From NCBI GenBank assembly GCA_030323305.1, contig CP106741.1:3030001-3094000 (forward strand): a stretch of 64,000 nucleotides of DNA, in the 5' to 3' direction. The stretch is from Paenibacillus sp. CC-CFT747. Its GTDB lineage: Bacteria > Bacillota > Bacilli > Paenibacillales > NBRC-103111. The notes under the pieces were generated by a model. The model saw only the letters and a program-made list of their open reading frames with translations. It did no database searches and was not told the DNA's origin. Shown here in pieces: positions 1-7,938 of this stretch. The translations under genes were made by a program, and so were the position numbers. The stretch's first letter is position 1. Every line of letters begins with the position of its first letter.

Positions 1-638
<638 letters not shown>

Positions 639-784
639 TACGCCCCAAAAAGTGAAGCAGAGGCTTCGAAGGTGATTCCGATTACTTTTCGGGGACCCCG
701 AGAGCACGAAGTAGGGGAGCAAAGGATGAACAAACGTAAGCTTCGATTCCAGTTTTCAAGGAATGAATTTCCTGAAAATACATG

Positions 785-813
785 TTTTCAAGAAGTCGTT
801 CACTTGATATAAT
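785..813 (+). promoter_or_regulatory. possible promoter of the tRNA cluster
   Basis: A perfect TATAAT at 808-813 lies 28 bases before the first tRNA. A weak -35 match (TTTTCA, 785-790) sits 17 bases upstream. The 639-840 spacer after 23S holds no 5S gene, only this signal and short inverted repeats. The cluster may also be read through from the rRNA operon. Confidence 0.4.
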
Positions 814-840
814 AGGAAAGTCTTTTTGAGAACTAAATAT

Positions 841-916
841 TCCCTGATAGCTCAGTTGGTAGAGCACTCGACTGTTAATCGAGTTGTCACAGGTTCGAGT
901 CCTGTTCGGGGAGCCA
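841..916 (+). tRNA. tRNA-Asn (anticodon GTT)
   Basis: Cloverleaf with a 7-bp acceptor stem, anticodon GTT at 874-876 and an encoded CCA end. First of 17 tightly packed tRNA genes. Confidence 0.95.
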
Positions 917-917
917 T

Positions 918-1009
918 GGAGAGGTGTCCGAGTTGGCCGAAGGAGCACGATTGGAAATCGTGTAGGCGTCACAAGCGTCTCGAGGGTTCGAATCCCTCTC
1001 TCTCCGCCA
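918..1009 (+). tRNA. tRNA-Ser (anticodon GGA)
   Basis: Class II tRNA with a long variable arm, anticodon GGA and encoded CCA. Only one base separates it from tRNA-Asn. Confidence 0.95.
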
Positions 1010-1013
1010 TTAA

Positions 1014-1088
1014 GGCCCGTTGGTCAAGGGGTTAAGACACCTCCCTTTCACGGAGGTAACAGGGGTTCGAATCCCCTACGGGTCACCA
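1014..1088 (+). tRNA. tRNA-Glu (anticodon TTC)
   Basis: Cloverleaf with acceptor stem GGCCCGT/ACGGGTC (one G-T pair), anticodon TTC and encoded CCA. Confidence 0.95.
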
Positions 1089-1096
1089 CATCATAT

Positions 1097-1172
1097 GGAG
1101 GCTTAGCTCAGCTGGGAGAGCATCTGCCTTACAAGCAGAGGGTCGGCGGTTCGATCCCGTCAGCCTCCACCA
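1097..1172 (+). tRNA. tRNA-Val (anticodon TAC)
   Basis: Cloverleaf with acceptor GGAGGCT/AGCCTCC, anticodon TAC and encoded CCA. Confidence 0.95.
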
Positions 1173-1187
1173 TATGAAATACACTAT

Positions 1188-1264
1188 CGCGGGGTGGAGC
1201 AGCTCGGTAGCTCGTCGGGCTCATAACCCGAAGGCCGCAGGTTCAAATCCTGCCCCCGCAACCA
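1188..1264 (+). tRNA. tRNA-fMet, initiator (anticodon CAT)
   Basis: Anticodon CAT. The first acceptor position is a C-A mismatch (C1 with A72), and the anticodon stem carries GGG/CCC pairs. Both mark the bacterial initiator tRNA rather than elongator Met. CCA is encoded. Confidence 0.93.
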
Positions 1265-1269
1265 AACAT

Positions 1270-1346
1270 GGAGCTGTGGTGTAGAGGCCTAACATGCCTG
1301 CCTGTCACGCAGGAGACCGCGGGTTCGAATCCCGTCAGCTCCGCCA
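1270..1346 (+). tRNA. tRNA-Asp (anticodon GTC)
   Basis: Cloverleaf with anticodon GTC, a standard T-arm and encoded CCA. Confidence 0.95.
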
Positions 1347-1368
1347 TTCATCTTCAAAAGCACAGTAA

Positions 1369-1444
<76 letters not shown>

Positions 1445-1451
1445 CTGAAGC

Positions 1452-1527
<76 letters not shown>

Positions 1528-1548
1528 TTGTTTTTTGTTATACTATAT

Positions 1549-1634
1549 GGAGGATTAGCGAAGTGGCCAAACGCAGCAGACTGTAAATCTGTTCTCTGAC
1601 GAGTTCGGTGGTTCGAATCCATCATCCTCCACCA
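1549..1634 (+). tRNA. tRNA-Tyr (anticodon GTA)
   Basis: Class II tRNA with a long variable arm, anticodon GTA and encoded CCA. Confidence 0.95.
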
Positions 1635-1640
1635 TTTCAT

Positions 1641-1714
1641 AGGGGCATAGTTTAAAGGTAGAACAAAGGTCTCCAAAACCTTTGGTGTGGGTTCGATTCC
1701 TGCTGCCCCTGCCA
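1641..1714 (+). tRNA. tRNA-Trp (anticodon CCA)
   Basis: Cloverleaf with acceptor AGGGGCA/TGCCCCT, anticodon CCA and encoded CCA end. Confidence 0.95.
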
Positions 1715-1727
1715 ATTTTATAATAAT

Positions 1728-1804
1728 GGCGGTCGTGGCGAAGTGGTTAACGCACCGGATTGTGGCTCCGGGATCCGCGGGTTCGATTCCCGTCGATCGC
1801 CCCA
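1728..1804 (+). tRNA. tRNA-His (anticodon GTG)
   Basis: Anticodon GTG. An extra 5' G at 1728 pairs with C at 1801, the G-1:C73 pair specific to histidine tRNA. CCA is encoded. Confidence 0.95.
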
Positions 1805-1827
1805 TTTATGTTTCACCCTATAAATGT

Positions 1828-1902
1828 TGGGGATTAGCCAAGCGGTAAGGCAACGGACTTTGACTCCGTCATGCCAAGGTTCGAATCCTTGATCCCCAGC
1901 CA
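1828..1902 (+). tRNA. tRNA-Gln (anticodon TTG)
   Basis: Cloverleaf with acceptor TGGGGAT/ATCCCCA, anticodon TTG and encoded CCA. Confidence 0.95.
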
Positions 1903-1908
1903 TTTCAT

Positions 1909-1983
1909 GCGGACGTGGCTCAGCGGTAGAGCATCGCCTTGCCAAGGCGAGGGTCGCGGGTTCGATTCCCGTCGTCCGCTCCA
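1909..1983 (+). tRNA. tRNA-Gly (anticodon GCC)
   Basis: Cloverleaf with acceptor GCGGACG/CGTCCGC, anticodon GCC and encoded CCA. Confidence 0.95.
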
Positions 1984-1994
1984 TAGAATATGGT

Positions 1995-2068
1995 GGCGCC
2001 ATAGCCAAGTGGTAAGGCAGAGCTCTGCAAAAGCTTTATCCCCAGTTCGAATCTGGGTGGTGCCTCCA
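1995..2068 (+). tRNA. tRNA-Cys (anticodon GCA)
   Basis: Cloverleaf with acceptor GGCGCCA/TGGTGCC, anticodon GCA, discriminator T and encoded CCA. Confidence 0.94.
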
Positions 2069-2079
2069 TTCTTTTATTT

Positions 2080-2168
2080 GCCGGGGTGGCGGAATCGGCA
2101 GACGCACAGGACTTAAAATCCTGCGGTGGGTGACCACCGTACGAGTTCAAGTCTCGTCCTCGGCACCA
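2080..2168 (+). tRNA. tRNA-Leu (anticodon TAA)
   Basis: Class II tRNA with a long variable arm, anticodon TAA and encoded CCA. Confidence 0.95.
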
Positions 2169-2182
2169 GGTTTTTGCCACGT

Positions 2183-2259
2183 GTGCCCTTAGCTCAGCTG
2201 GATAGAGCGTTTGACTACGAATCAAAAGGTCAGGAGTTCGAATCTCTTAGGGCACGCCA
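2183..2259 (+). tRNA. tRNA-Arg (anticodon ACG)
   Basis: Cloverleaf with acceptor GTGCCCT/AGGGCAC, anticodon ACG (expected to be edited to ICG) and encoded CCA. Confidence 0.95.
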
Positions 2260-2292
2260 TTTTATTTAGATAACTAGATATTCATTCATCAG

Positions 2293-2375
2293 GCCGGTGT
2301 GGCGGAATTGGCAGACGCGCGCGACTCAAAATCGTGAGGGAAACCGTGGGGGTTCGAGTCCCTTCACCGGCACCA
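2293..2375 (+). tRNA. tRNA-Leu (anticodon CAA)
   Basis: Class II tRNA with anticodon CAA and encoded CCA. It is the last of the 17 genes and is followed by a terminator. Confidence 0.95.
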
Positions 2376-2389
2376 CCTACATAAGACTA

Positions 2390-2420
2390 GCATCAATCCT
2401 TCTGGGATTGGTGCTTTTTT
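2390..2420 (+). terminator. Rho-independent terminator of the tRNA cluster
   Basis: A 10-bp stem (GCATCAATCC with GGATTGGTGC, one T-G pair) and a 3- to 4-base loop precede six T residues. It lies 15 bases after the last tRNA. Confidence 0.9.
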
Positions 2421-2724
2421 CTTTTGCTGACGGGATGGGCTTGTCTTGTAAAGGATTAGACATCCTGATCGGCTTTCCCGCGGGGCAAGAGGTCTCAAGG
2501 GAAGGGAGAGATGCAACCTTTTGAGCGTTTCGGCGCATGCTAAGGGCCACGGGAAGAGAAAGTTCCCTCAAAGGAAGCAGCCGTTGGTGGATCCAGCCCG
2601 GTGAAGGTGTTTTGGGAAAAAGACTTCGTGGCAATGGGGAGCGGAAAGAGCCAGAATGGACCTACCCTTAGAAGGGAAAGTGGAGTCATAAGTAGAGGCT
2701 GCCGTTAATTATTCATGTAATCAA
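2421..2724. other. intergenic stretch without a recognised gene
   Basis: No reading frame here has a credible start, ribosome binding site or recognisable product. The composition is mixed and I see no RNA family or repeat. Confidence 0.6.
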
Positions 2725-2771
2725 CTTACTTTTGGTAAGGTTATTATTCCTCGTGGCTTACTTTTGACAAG
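2725..2771 (+). promoter_or_regulatory. repeated operator-like site upstream of hxlR-crcB
   Basis: CTTACTTTTGGTAAG (2725-2739, an inverted repeat of CTTAC) recurs as CTTACTTTTGACAAG (2757-2771), exactly 32 bases on. The second copy contains TTGACA, which could serve as a -35 element. Two dyads spaced about three helical turns apart, just ahead of an HxlR-family gene, suggest its autoregulatory operator. The link to HxlR is inferred. Confidence 0.55.
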
Positions 2772-2807
2772 TGGCTATGATAAAATAATGCTAAGGAGTT
2801 GATTACA

Positions 2808-3128
2808 GTGGAGCACGATCACAGATTATGTCCTAAATTTGAGGCGGCTTTCGAATTGTTGGGAAAACGGTGGACCGGCCTGATTATCCGGGTGCTGCTG
2901 GATGGACCTAAACGGTTTAAAGATATATCGGAGCTTATTCCGGGAATGAGCGACCGTATGCTGTCGGAGCGTTTTAAGGAACTGGAGACGGCAGGTCTCA
3001 TTACGCGGCGGGTGTATCCAGAGACGCCGGTGCGCATCGAATACGAATTAACCGATAAAGGCAAAGCGTTGAAGGCTTCGATGGACGAGCTGCAGAAATG
3101 GGCGGAGGCATGGGGGAAGAAGCTGTGA
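2808..3128 (+). CDS. HxlR-family winged-helix regulator
   Basis: A 106-residue HxlR-type transcription factor, a family of small dimeric winged-helix DNA-binding proteins. The signature opening LCPKFEAAFELLGKRW is at residues 6-21. The recognition region ISELIPGMSDRMLSERFKEL and the beta-wing (GLITRRVYPETPVRIEYELT) follow. I chose GTG at 2808 because AAGGAG at 2793-2798 lies nine bases upstream; the earlier TTG at 2799 abuts that site. Its stop overlaps the next gene by four bases, so it is co-transcribed with crcB. The signal it senses is unknown. Few HxlR proteins are tied to fluoride, so that role would be new. Confidence 0.9.
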   Translation: MEHDHRLCPKFEAAFELLGKRWTGLIIRVLLDGPKRFKDISELIPGMSDRMLSERFKELETAGLITRRVYPETPVRIEYELTDKGKALKASMDELQKWAEAWGKKL

Positions 3129-3514
3129 TTTATTTTATTATTGGCGGAGCCGGTGCGGCCGGAGCTCTACTGCGGTATGCTATTGGGCTCCTGCTGCCTT
3201 GGGAGCCGGACCGGTTCCCGGCCGCGACATTGACTGCCAACGTGATCGGCTGCTTTCTGCTCGCCGGGCTGTTGACGTATCTGCTCGATCATCCGTCGGT
3301 CCACCCCTATTGGAAAATCGGCTTAGGGACCGGCTTTATCGGATCGTTTACGACCTTCTCGACCTTCAGCGTGGAGACCGTCCGCATGGCTCAGACACAC
3401 CATGCCGGGATGGCCGCTGTCTATGTACTGGTTAGCATCTGGGCCGGACTCGGAGCGGCTGGCCTTGGGCATGTGGCCGCAAAACGGGGACGAGGCGACC
3501 GTGTGCTCTCCTAA
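3125..3514 (+). CDS. crcB: CrcB/Fluc fluoride channel subunit (copy 1)
   Basis: A small membrane protein of about 130 residues with four hydrophobic segments, the CrcB/Fluc family that expels fluoride. The family motifs are visible: GGAGAAGALLRYAIG near the N-terminus, then GTGFIGSFTTFSTFSVE, which supplies the phenylalanine/threonine/serine ion path. The GTG at 3125 gives a GTGA overlap with the hxlR stop and has a G-rich ribosome site at 3111-3118. An upstream in-frame ATG would bury the start in hxlR. A second crcB lies at 3860. Firmicutes often carry two copies that work as homo- or heterodimers. Confidence 0.93.
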   Translation: MIYFIIGGAGAAGALLRYAIGLLLPWEPDRFPAATLTANVIGCFLLAGLLTYLLDHPSVHPYWKIGLGTGFIGSFTTFSTFSVETVRMAQTHHAGMAAVYVLVSIWAGLGAAGLGHVAAKRGRGDRVLS

Positions 3515-3542
3515 GCTTGAGTAGCTTGTCCATTCGGGACGT

Positions 3543-3618
3543 GCGGATTAAATTCTTCGAGATTCTTCCAAATTGGCTGAGCGGATTAGATTCTTCGAGA
3601 TTCTTACAAATTGGCGGA
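3543..3618. repeat. two tandem 38-bp direct repeats
   Basis: Positions 3543-3580 and 3581-3618 are near-identical adjacent copies of a 38-bp unit containing TTCTTCGAGATTCTT. They differ at only a few positions. They lie in the 345-bp gap between the two crcB genes, which otherwise holds short partial echoes of the same motif (ATTCTTCATG near 3628) and no gene. Confidence 0.85.
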
Positions 3619-3859
3619 GCGTGAAAGATTCTTCATGCCTGCCTATTCGGCTAGCTGGTAAGATACTCTTTACCCTGTCTATTCGGCCGAGGGGATTTTA
3701 ACCCTCAGTAAGAAGAAGGACTTCCCACGCTAAGGGCATAGAGTAAAAGGTGGGCAAATATGGAGGATGGTCCCTTCATCTGGGATCCCGTCTGGGAAAG
3801 TGTTTTTCGTAAAGGAAACCAGGAATAAAGTAACCATGAGGAGGCTGGAGGCGGTGGGT

Positions 3860-4228
3860 ATGCTGGGGAACTGCCTTCTGGTCGGTATAGGAGGCTTTGC
3901 GGGGGCGATCGGCCGATATGCGGTAACCCGCTGGTTAGGGCAAAAGGGCAGCGGGCGCGTTCCCCGGGGAACGCTGTTCGTTAATCTGACCGGATCTTTT
4001 CTGCTCGGTTGGCTTGTCGGATCCGGAGCGGGTCATGAGGCTCAACTGCTGATCGGAACCGGCTTCATGGGAGCGTATACGACGTTCTCGACCTTTCACT
4101 ATGAATCGCTGCAATTTGGTCTTCAAAGAGCTTGGGCTCCCCTGGTGATGTATCTGGGCATCAGCGCATCGCTTGGCATTCTCCTAGCCTATGCCGGGTT
4201 CTGGCTGGGCGGAACGGGTGCAGGCTGA
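3860..4228 (+). CDS. crcB: CrcB/Fluc fluoride channel subunit (copy 2)
   Basis: Second CrcB homologue of about 122 residues with four hydrophobic helices. The hallmarks are GGFAGAIGRYAVTRW near the N-terminus, an LFVNLTGSFLLGW helix carrying the Asn, and GTGFMGAYTTFSTFHYE. ATG 3860 is preferred because GGAGG at 3847-3851 lies eight bases upstream and it gives the normal length. An in-frame ATG at 3836 or the far upstream start would add a non-homologous tail. The stop is immediately followed by the modB start, so the two are probably co-translated. No fluoride riboswitch could be confirmed upstream. Confidence 0.93.
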   Translation: MLGNCLLVGIGGFAGAIGRYAVTRWLGQKGSGRVPRGTLFVNLTGSFLLGWLVGSGAGHEAQLLIGTGFMGAYTTFSTFHYESLQFGLQRAWAPLVMYLGISASLGILLAYAGFWLGGTGAG

Positions 4229-4903
4229 ATGAATGCGAGGGAATGGATGGAGCCGGTTGTTTTATCCCTTAAGATCAATGGGTTGGCGAGCGTCCTTGTG
4301 CTTCTCCTTGGGGTGACGGTCGCGGCTGGAATGGCGGGAAAGCGGTTTCGGGGAAAAACCGTCCTGGAGACGGTCTTCCTACTTCCGCTTGTTCTCCCTC
4401 CCACGGTAGTAGGCTTTCTTCTGTTGATGATGCTTGGCCGAAAAAGTGCCGTCGGACGGGCGATTGAGTGGCTGTGGGACCAGCCCATTGTGTTTACCTG
4501 GGGAGCCGGGGTCATCGCCGCGGTGGTCGTGGCTTTTCCCCTTGTCTATATGACAGTCAAAAACGGATTCGAAGGAATTCCGGAAGAGCTCCGGGAAGCG
4601 GCCCGTTCTTCGGGGGCGACGGAAGGGCAGATCTTCCGGCATATCACGCTGCCGCTTGCGGCCAAGAGTCTCTTGTCCGCCTATATTCTCGGTTTTGCCA
4701 GAGGGTTAGGGGAGTTCGGAGCGACGGTCATGATAGCCGGAAACATTCCGGGCCGCACCCAAACGGTTCCCTCGGCCATTTACGTCGCAGTGGAATCGGG
4801 ACATTGGACCCCCGCCTGGGTATGGTCGGGGGCGATGATTGTGATCTCTTTTGTCCTTTTATCCGTAGTTTATAATAGAGGAGTTCAGGAGGAACGGAAA
4901 TGA
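4229..4903 (+). CDS. modB: molybdate ABC transporter permease ModB
   Basis: A 224-residue inner-membrane permease of the molybdate importer, the usual ModB length. The cytoplasmic EAA loop that docks the ATPase is clear (EELREAARSSGATEGQIF, then HITLPLA). It is followed by the ModB/CysT-type helix GFARGLGEFGATVMIAGN. Five to six hydrophobic segments are visible. The start lies directly after the crcB stop; ATG 4247 is a possible alternative. Its end overlaps the next gene by four bases. Neither modA nor modC is next to it, which is unusual, though genes for molybdenum-cofactor enzymes lie within the following 6 kb. Confidence 0.92.
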   Translation: MNAREWMEPVVLSLKINGLASVLVLLLGVTVAAGMAGKRFRGKTVLETVFLLPLVLPPTVVGFLLLMMLGRKSAVGRAIEWLWDQPIVFTWGAGVIAAVVVAFPLVYMTVKNGFEGIPEELREAARSSGATEGQIFRHITLPLAAKSLLSAYILGFARGLGEFGATVMIAGNIPGRTQTVPSAIYVAVESGHWTPAWVWSGAMIVISFVLLSVVYNRGVQEERK

Positions 4904-5481
4904 CAACAATCGGTTTTGTAAGACATGGGGTGACGGATTGGAATGTGCAGGGGCGCGCCCAAGGCCAGCATGACGTCCCCCTCAACGAGTTGGGGAAAGA
5001 GCAGGCAAGGATGCTCGGAAAGCGTCTGGCCGCTGAAGGATGGGACCTCATCTTCTCGAGCGACCTGTCGCGGGCACGTGAGACCGCAGATACCATAGCG
5101 GAAGCGATGGGCCGGCCGGTGGACGGCTATGATGTCCGCCTGCGCGAGAAGACCCACGGCCGGCTGGACGGTACGGTGGAGGCCGAGCGTGTCGAGCAAT
5201 GGGGGCCGAATTGGCGGGAGCTCGACCACGGCGAGGAAAGCGCGGAAAGCGTCCGGGAACGGAGCCTGGATTTTCTGAAGGAAATTACGGAAACGTATCC
5301 GGGCCGAAAAGTGCTGGTGGTCAGCCACGGGGCCTGGATTGGAATCACACTCGAGACCTTGCTGCCCGGCCAGGAAATCGCAAAGCTGACCAATACTTCG
5401 GTTTGCGTCCTGGAAAAAGCGGAGGAGACTTGGACCTGTCTCCTGATGAACTGCATCAAGCACCTGGAAAACGTGGGATAG
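4900..5481 (+). CDS. histidine phosphatase (phosphoglycerate mutase-like)
   Basis: A 193-residue member of the histidine phosphatase superfamily. The catalytic RHG is at residues 8-10 (FVRHGVTDWN). The supporting arginine (SSDLSRARETA), a glutamate region and the second catalytic histidine (VVSHGAWIGI) are all present. It resembles the YhfR/PhoE and GpmB-like cofactor-independent phosphatases more than true phosphoglycerate mutase; the substrate cannot be told from sequence. It starts with a good AGGAGG site and an ATGA overlap with modB, so it belongs to the same operon. Confidence 0.88.
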   Translation: MTTIGFVRHGVTDWNVQGRAQGQHDVPLNELGKEQARMLGKRLAAEGWDLIFSSDLSRARETADTIAEAMGRPVDGYDVRLREKTHGRLDGTVEAERVEQWGPNWRELDHGEESAESVRERSLDFLKEITETYPGRKVLVVSHGAWIGITLETLLPGQEIAKLTNTSVCVLEKAEETWTCLLMNCIKHLENVG

Positions 5482-5538
5482 AGCCTCCGCTCTTCCCGGC
5501 GAAAGCAGCAAACCCAACGAGCGGAAGGAGCGGGTAAG

Positions 5539-6838
5539 ATGGACCGGTTGAGGGGATGGCTGAAGGAGGGGCATGGCCGAAAGCTGAAGCGCCTGCACGC
5601 CTGGAATGCCTGGACGGTGCTGCTGCTTGCCGTGAGCGGTATTCTGCTCAGCCTGGAGGCGATTCGCGGCCCGCTCGGGATCGTGCGCGTGTGGCTGAAG
5701 CAGGCCCATATCTTACTGGGCCTGCTTTCGGTCGTGCTGCTCGCGCTCTACGTCCCGCTGATCGCCAAGCACCTGCGCCAGCTGAAAGGCCGCTCTCCCC
5801 AGCAGTGGAACCTGGGGATCGTGCTGCTGATGCTGGCCGGCTGGAGCGTGTCGGGCCTGCTGCTGTGGCAGCTGCGGCACCTGCCGCCGGAGTGGAGCAG
5901 CGCGGCATTGTTCACGCACGACCTGTTCACCTGGGTCGGCGTGCCCTACGCGCTGTACCACTCCGTCTCGCGCAGCCGCTGGCTAAAGCGCGAGGAGGCC
6001 CGCGAGCGCCAGGCGCAGGCCGCCGGGCGGCGTTCCCGGCTGCTGGAGGCCGCTGCCGCCGCAGGAAGCCTGCGGCGGAGGCAGCGCTGCCCCGGCAGCC
6101 GTGGGAGAGCCACCGGCTCAGCCGCCGCACCTTCGTGCGGCTGACGGCCGCCGGCGTGCTCTTGGCGGCGCTTGGCCCGGCGTTCTACCGCTGGCTGAAG
6201 CGGGCGACGGATGACGGCGGGTCGGCTCTGGAGGCCTATGCAGGCGGGAGCGACGGCAACCGCATGCTTCCGGCTCCCGAGCCGCAGCCGGCGTCCGTGA
6301 CCCCGGCAGGGGAGGGGCGCAGGGCCACTTCCGCGAGTACACGGTCACGCGGATTCCGTCTTTTGCCTCGGACAACTGGGAATTCACCATCAAAGGACTC
6401 GTCGACCAGCCGCTGCGATACTCCTGGGAGGACTTTCTCAAGCTTCCGCGTACCGTCCAGGTCAGCGATTTTCACTGTGTGACCGGCTGGTCGGTCTACC
6501 AGGTCACCTGGGAAGGGATCGCCCTCTCCCAGCTGCTGGAGCTGGCCGGAGTGAAGCCGGAGGCCCGGTTCGTGAAGTTTTATTCGGGGGACGGGGTCTA
6601 CACCGATGCGCTTTCGCTGGAGCAGGCGGCCATGGACGATGTCATGGTGGCGGTGCTCATCGACGGGAAGCCGATTCCCCAAACCCTCGGCGGTCCGGTG
6701 CGTCTCGTGGTCCCGAAAATGTACGCCTACAAATCGGTCAAATGGCTTCAGGCCATCGAGCTTATTCCGAAGGAGCACATCGGGTACTGGGAAGCACGCG
6801 GGTATGACAACGACGCGTGGGTGAAGGGAAGAACCTGA
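5539..6838 (+). CDS. cytochrome b561-type / molybdopterin oxidoreductase fusion (frame broken twice)
   Basis: Three frames together make one protein. The N-terminal ~160 residues form a four-helix di-haem cytochrome b domain with candidate ligands in RLHAWNAW, KQAHILLG and ALYHSVSRS. After a frame change near 6050-6080 comes a linker and SRRTFVRLTAAGVLLAAL, a twin-arginine-like motif leading into a fifth hydrophobic segment. After a second change near 6314-6326 comes a sulfite-oxidase/YedY-type Moco domain with the cysteine ligand in DFHCVTGWSVYQ. It probably passes electrons between the quinone pool and an extracytoplasmic Mo site. I see no separate start for the Moco part, so a natural fusion is likely. 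The breaks look like single-base losses in G runs. Confidence 0.82.
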
Positions 6839-6900
6839 TAGACAAGAGGCATGGAGCGAGACCCGGCTTGGGAACCGGCAGCCAGTGAAGGAAAGCGAGC

Positions 6901-6928
6901 AACAGCCTGTGCCCAGGCTGTTTTTTTG
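6901..6928 (+). terminator. Rho-independent terminator
   Basis: The stem AACAGCC/GGCTGTT with a short loop is followed by a seven-T run. It ends the transcript carrying modB through the molybdopterin oxidoreductase. Confidence 0.85.
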
Positions 6929-7104
6929 TTGGTCCTCCTTACATCCCGTTATGGCCGACAGCCGGTACCTTGGCCTATACTAAAGAATAACCACGCTCTC
7001 CCAGAGGTAGAAAAGGGAGCTCCGGCCAAACGGCCTCTCCCCATGCAAAGGTGTCCGGGCGGAAGCTTTTCTTCATTCGAAGGGATCAAAGGAGGTTGTC
7101 AAGA

Positions 7105-7761
7105 ATGCCGCGACAGGGAATAATCGAATCGCTTCAGGTGGGCAAGCCCGCCGCGATGCGGTACGGCAGGCAGGAGCTGTACACGGGAATTAACAAAGAG
7201 GCGGTTCACGGGCCGCTTTTTCTGAATGAGCTTAACCTTGAAGGAGATGGCCAAGGGGATCTTAAGCATCATGGAGGCCCCGATAAGGCCGTTTGCGTGT
7301 ATCCTTATGAGCATTATGCCTACTGGGAGAAGGAGCTGAATCGTAAGCTGGCGTACGGGGCGTTCGGGGAAAATGTGACGGCCTCCGGCCTGACGGAATC
7401 GGACGTTTGCCTGGGCGATACCTACCGGCTCGGCCGCGCCCTGGTGCAGGTCAGCCAGCCCCGGCAGCCCTGCTTTAAGCTCGCCCGGAAGCATGACGTT
7501 CCGGATCTGGCCCAGCGCGTCCAGCTTACCGGGCTTACTGGGTATTACTTCCGTGTGCTTGAGAAGGGAGAGGTCTCCCCGGGCGACGCCATTAGGCTGG
7601 TGGATCGGCATCCGCTTCAGGTGACGGTAGAGGCCGCCAACGGCATCGCTTATCACGAACCGGACAACCGGGAAGGGCTTCTCCAGCTGCTAGAGGTAAA
7701 GGAGCTCTCGAAGAGCTGGAGAGAGTGGCTTCGTCCCCGGTTGGAGGCCATGGACCGGTAA
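7105..7761 (+). CDS. MOSC domain protein, YiiM type
   Basis: A 218-residue MOSC protein. MOSC domains are related to the C-terminus of eukaryotic Moco sulfurase and take part in molybdenum-cofactor-dependent detoxification (YiiM and YcbX types). Visible family features are LEGDGQGDLKHHGGPDKAVC around residues 45-70, EKELNRKLAYGAFGENVT, and the conserved cysteine in VSQPRQPCFKLA. ATG 7105 is supported by AAAGGAGG at 7088-7095; the longer upstream frame has no such site. Its position between a Moco oxidoreductase and moaA fits a molybdenum role. Confidence 0.9.
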   Translation: MPRQGIIESLQVGKPAAMRYGRQELYTGINKEAVHGPLFLNELNLEGDGQGDLKHHGGPDKAVCVYPYEHYAYWEKELNRKLAYGAFGENVTASGLTESDVCLGDTYRLGRALVQVSQPRQPCFKLARKHDVPDLAQRVQLTGLTGYYFRVLEKGEVSPGDAIRLVDRHPLQVTVEAANGIAYHEPDNREGLLQLLEVKELSKSWREWLRPRLEAMDR

Positions 7762-7794
7762 AGGCTTACCCGGAACATGCGTATACGGTGCCGA

Positions 7795-7834
7795 AAAAGG
7801 ACACCGGCTGCTTAAGCAGCTTAGGTGTCCTTTT
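7795..7834. terminator. bidirectional Rho-independent terminator
   Basis: A long stem AAAAGGACACC/GGTGTCCTTTT closes an inner GGCTGC/GCAGCT hairpin. T-rich ends on both strands let it serve the MOSC gene and, less directly, the antiporter on the other strand. Confidence 0.85.
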
Positions 7835-7938
7835 GGTTCTGCTTCGATTAAGCGGCACCGCGGTTAGCGAACGACACTCCCGCTGCGGAAGTCCCGGGGT
7901 GCCCTAGGCTCCGAACCGCGGATCGAAGACGGGGAGCC

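Noticed and set aside
640..840. 5S rRNA after 23S
   Set aside because: The spacer has none of the conserved 5S blocks, such as CCCGAAC or the loop E sequence.
3700..3860. Fluoride riboswitch before crcB copy 2
   Set aside because: The region contains GGAGGATGG and a few G/C blocks, but the conserved AAACNGCC pairing part and the CTGATG..CTCC end of the motif are not found in order.
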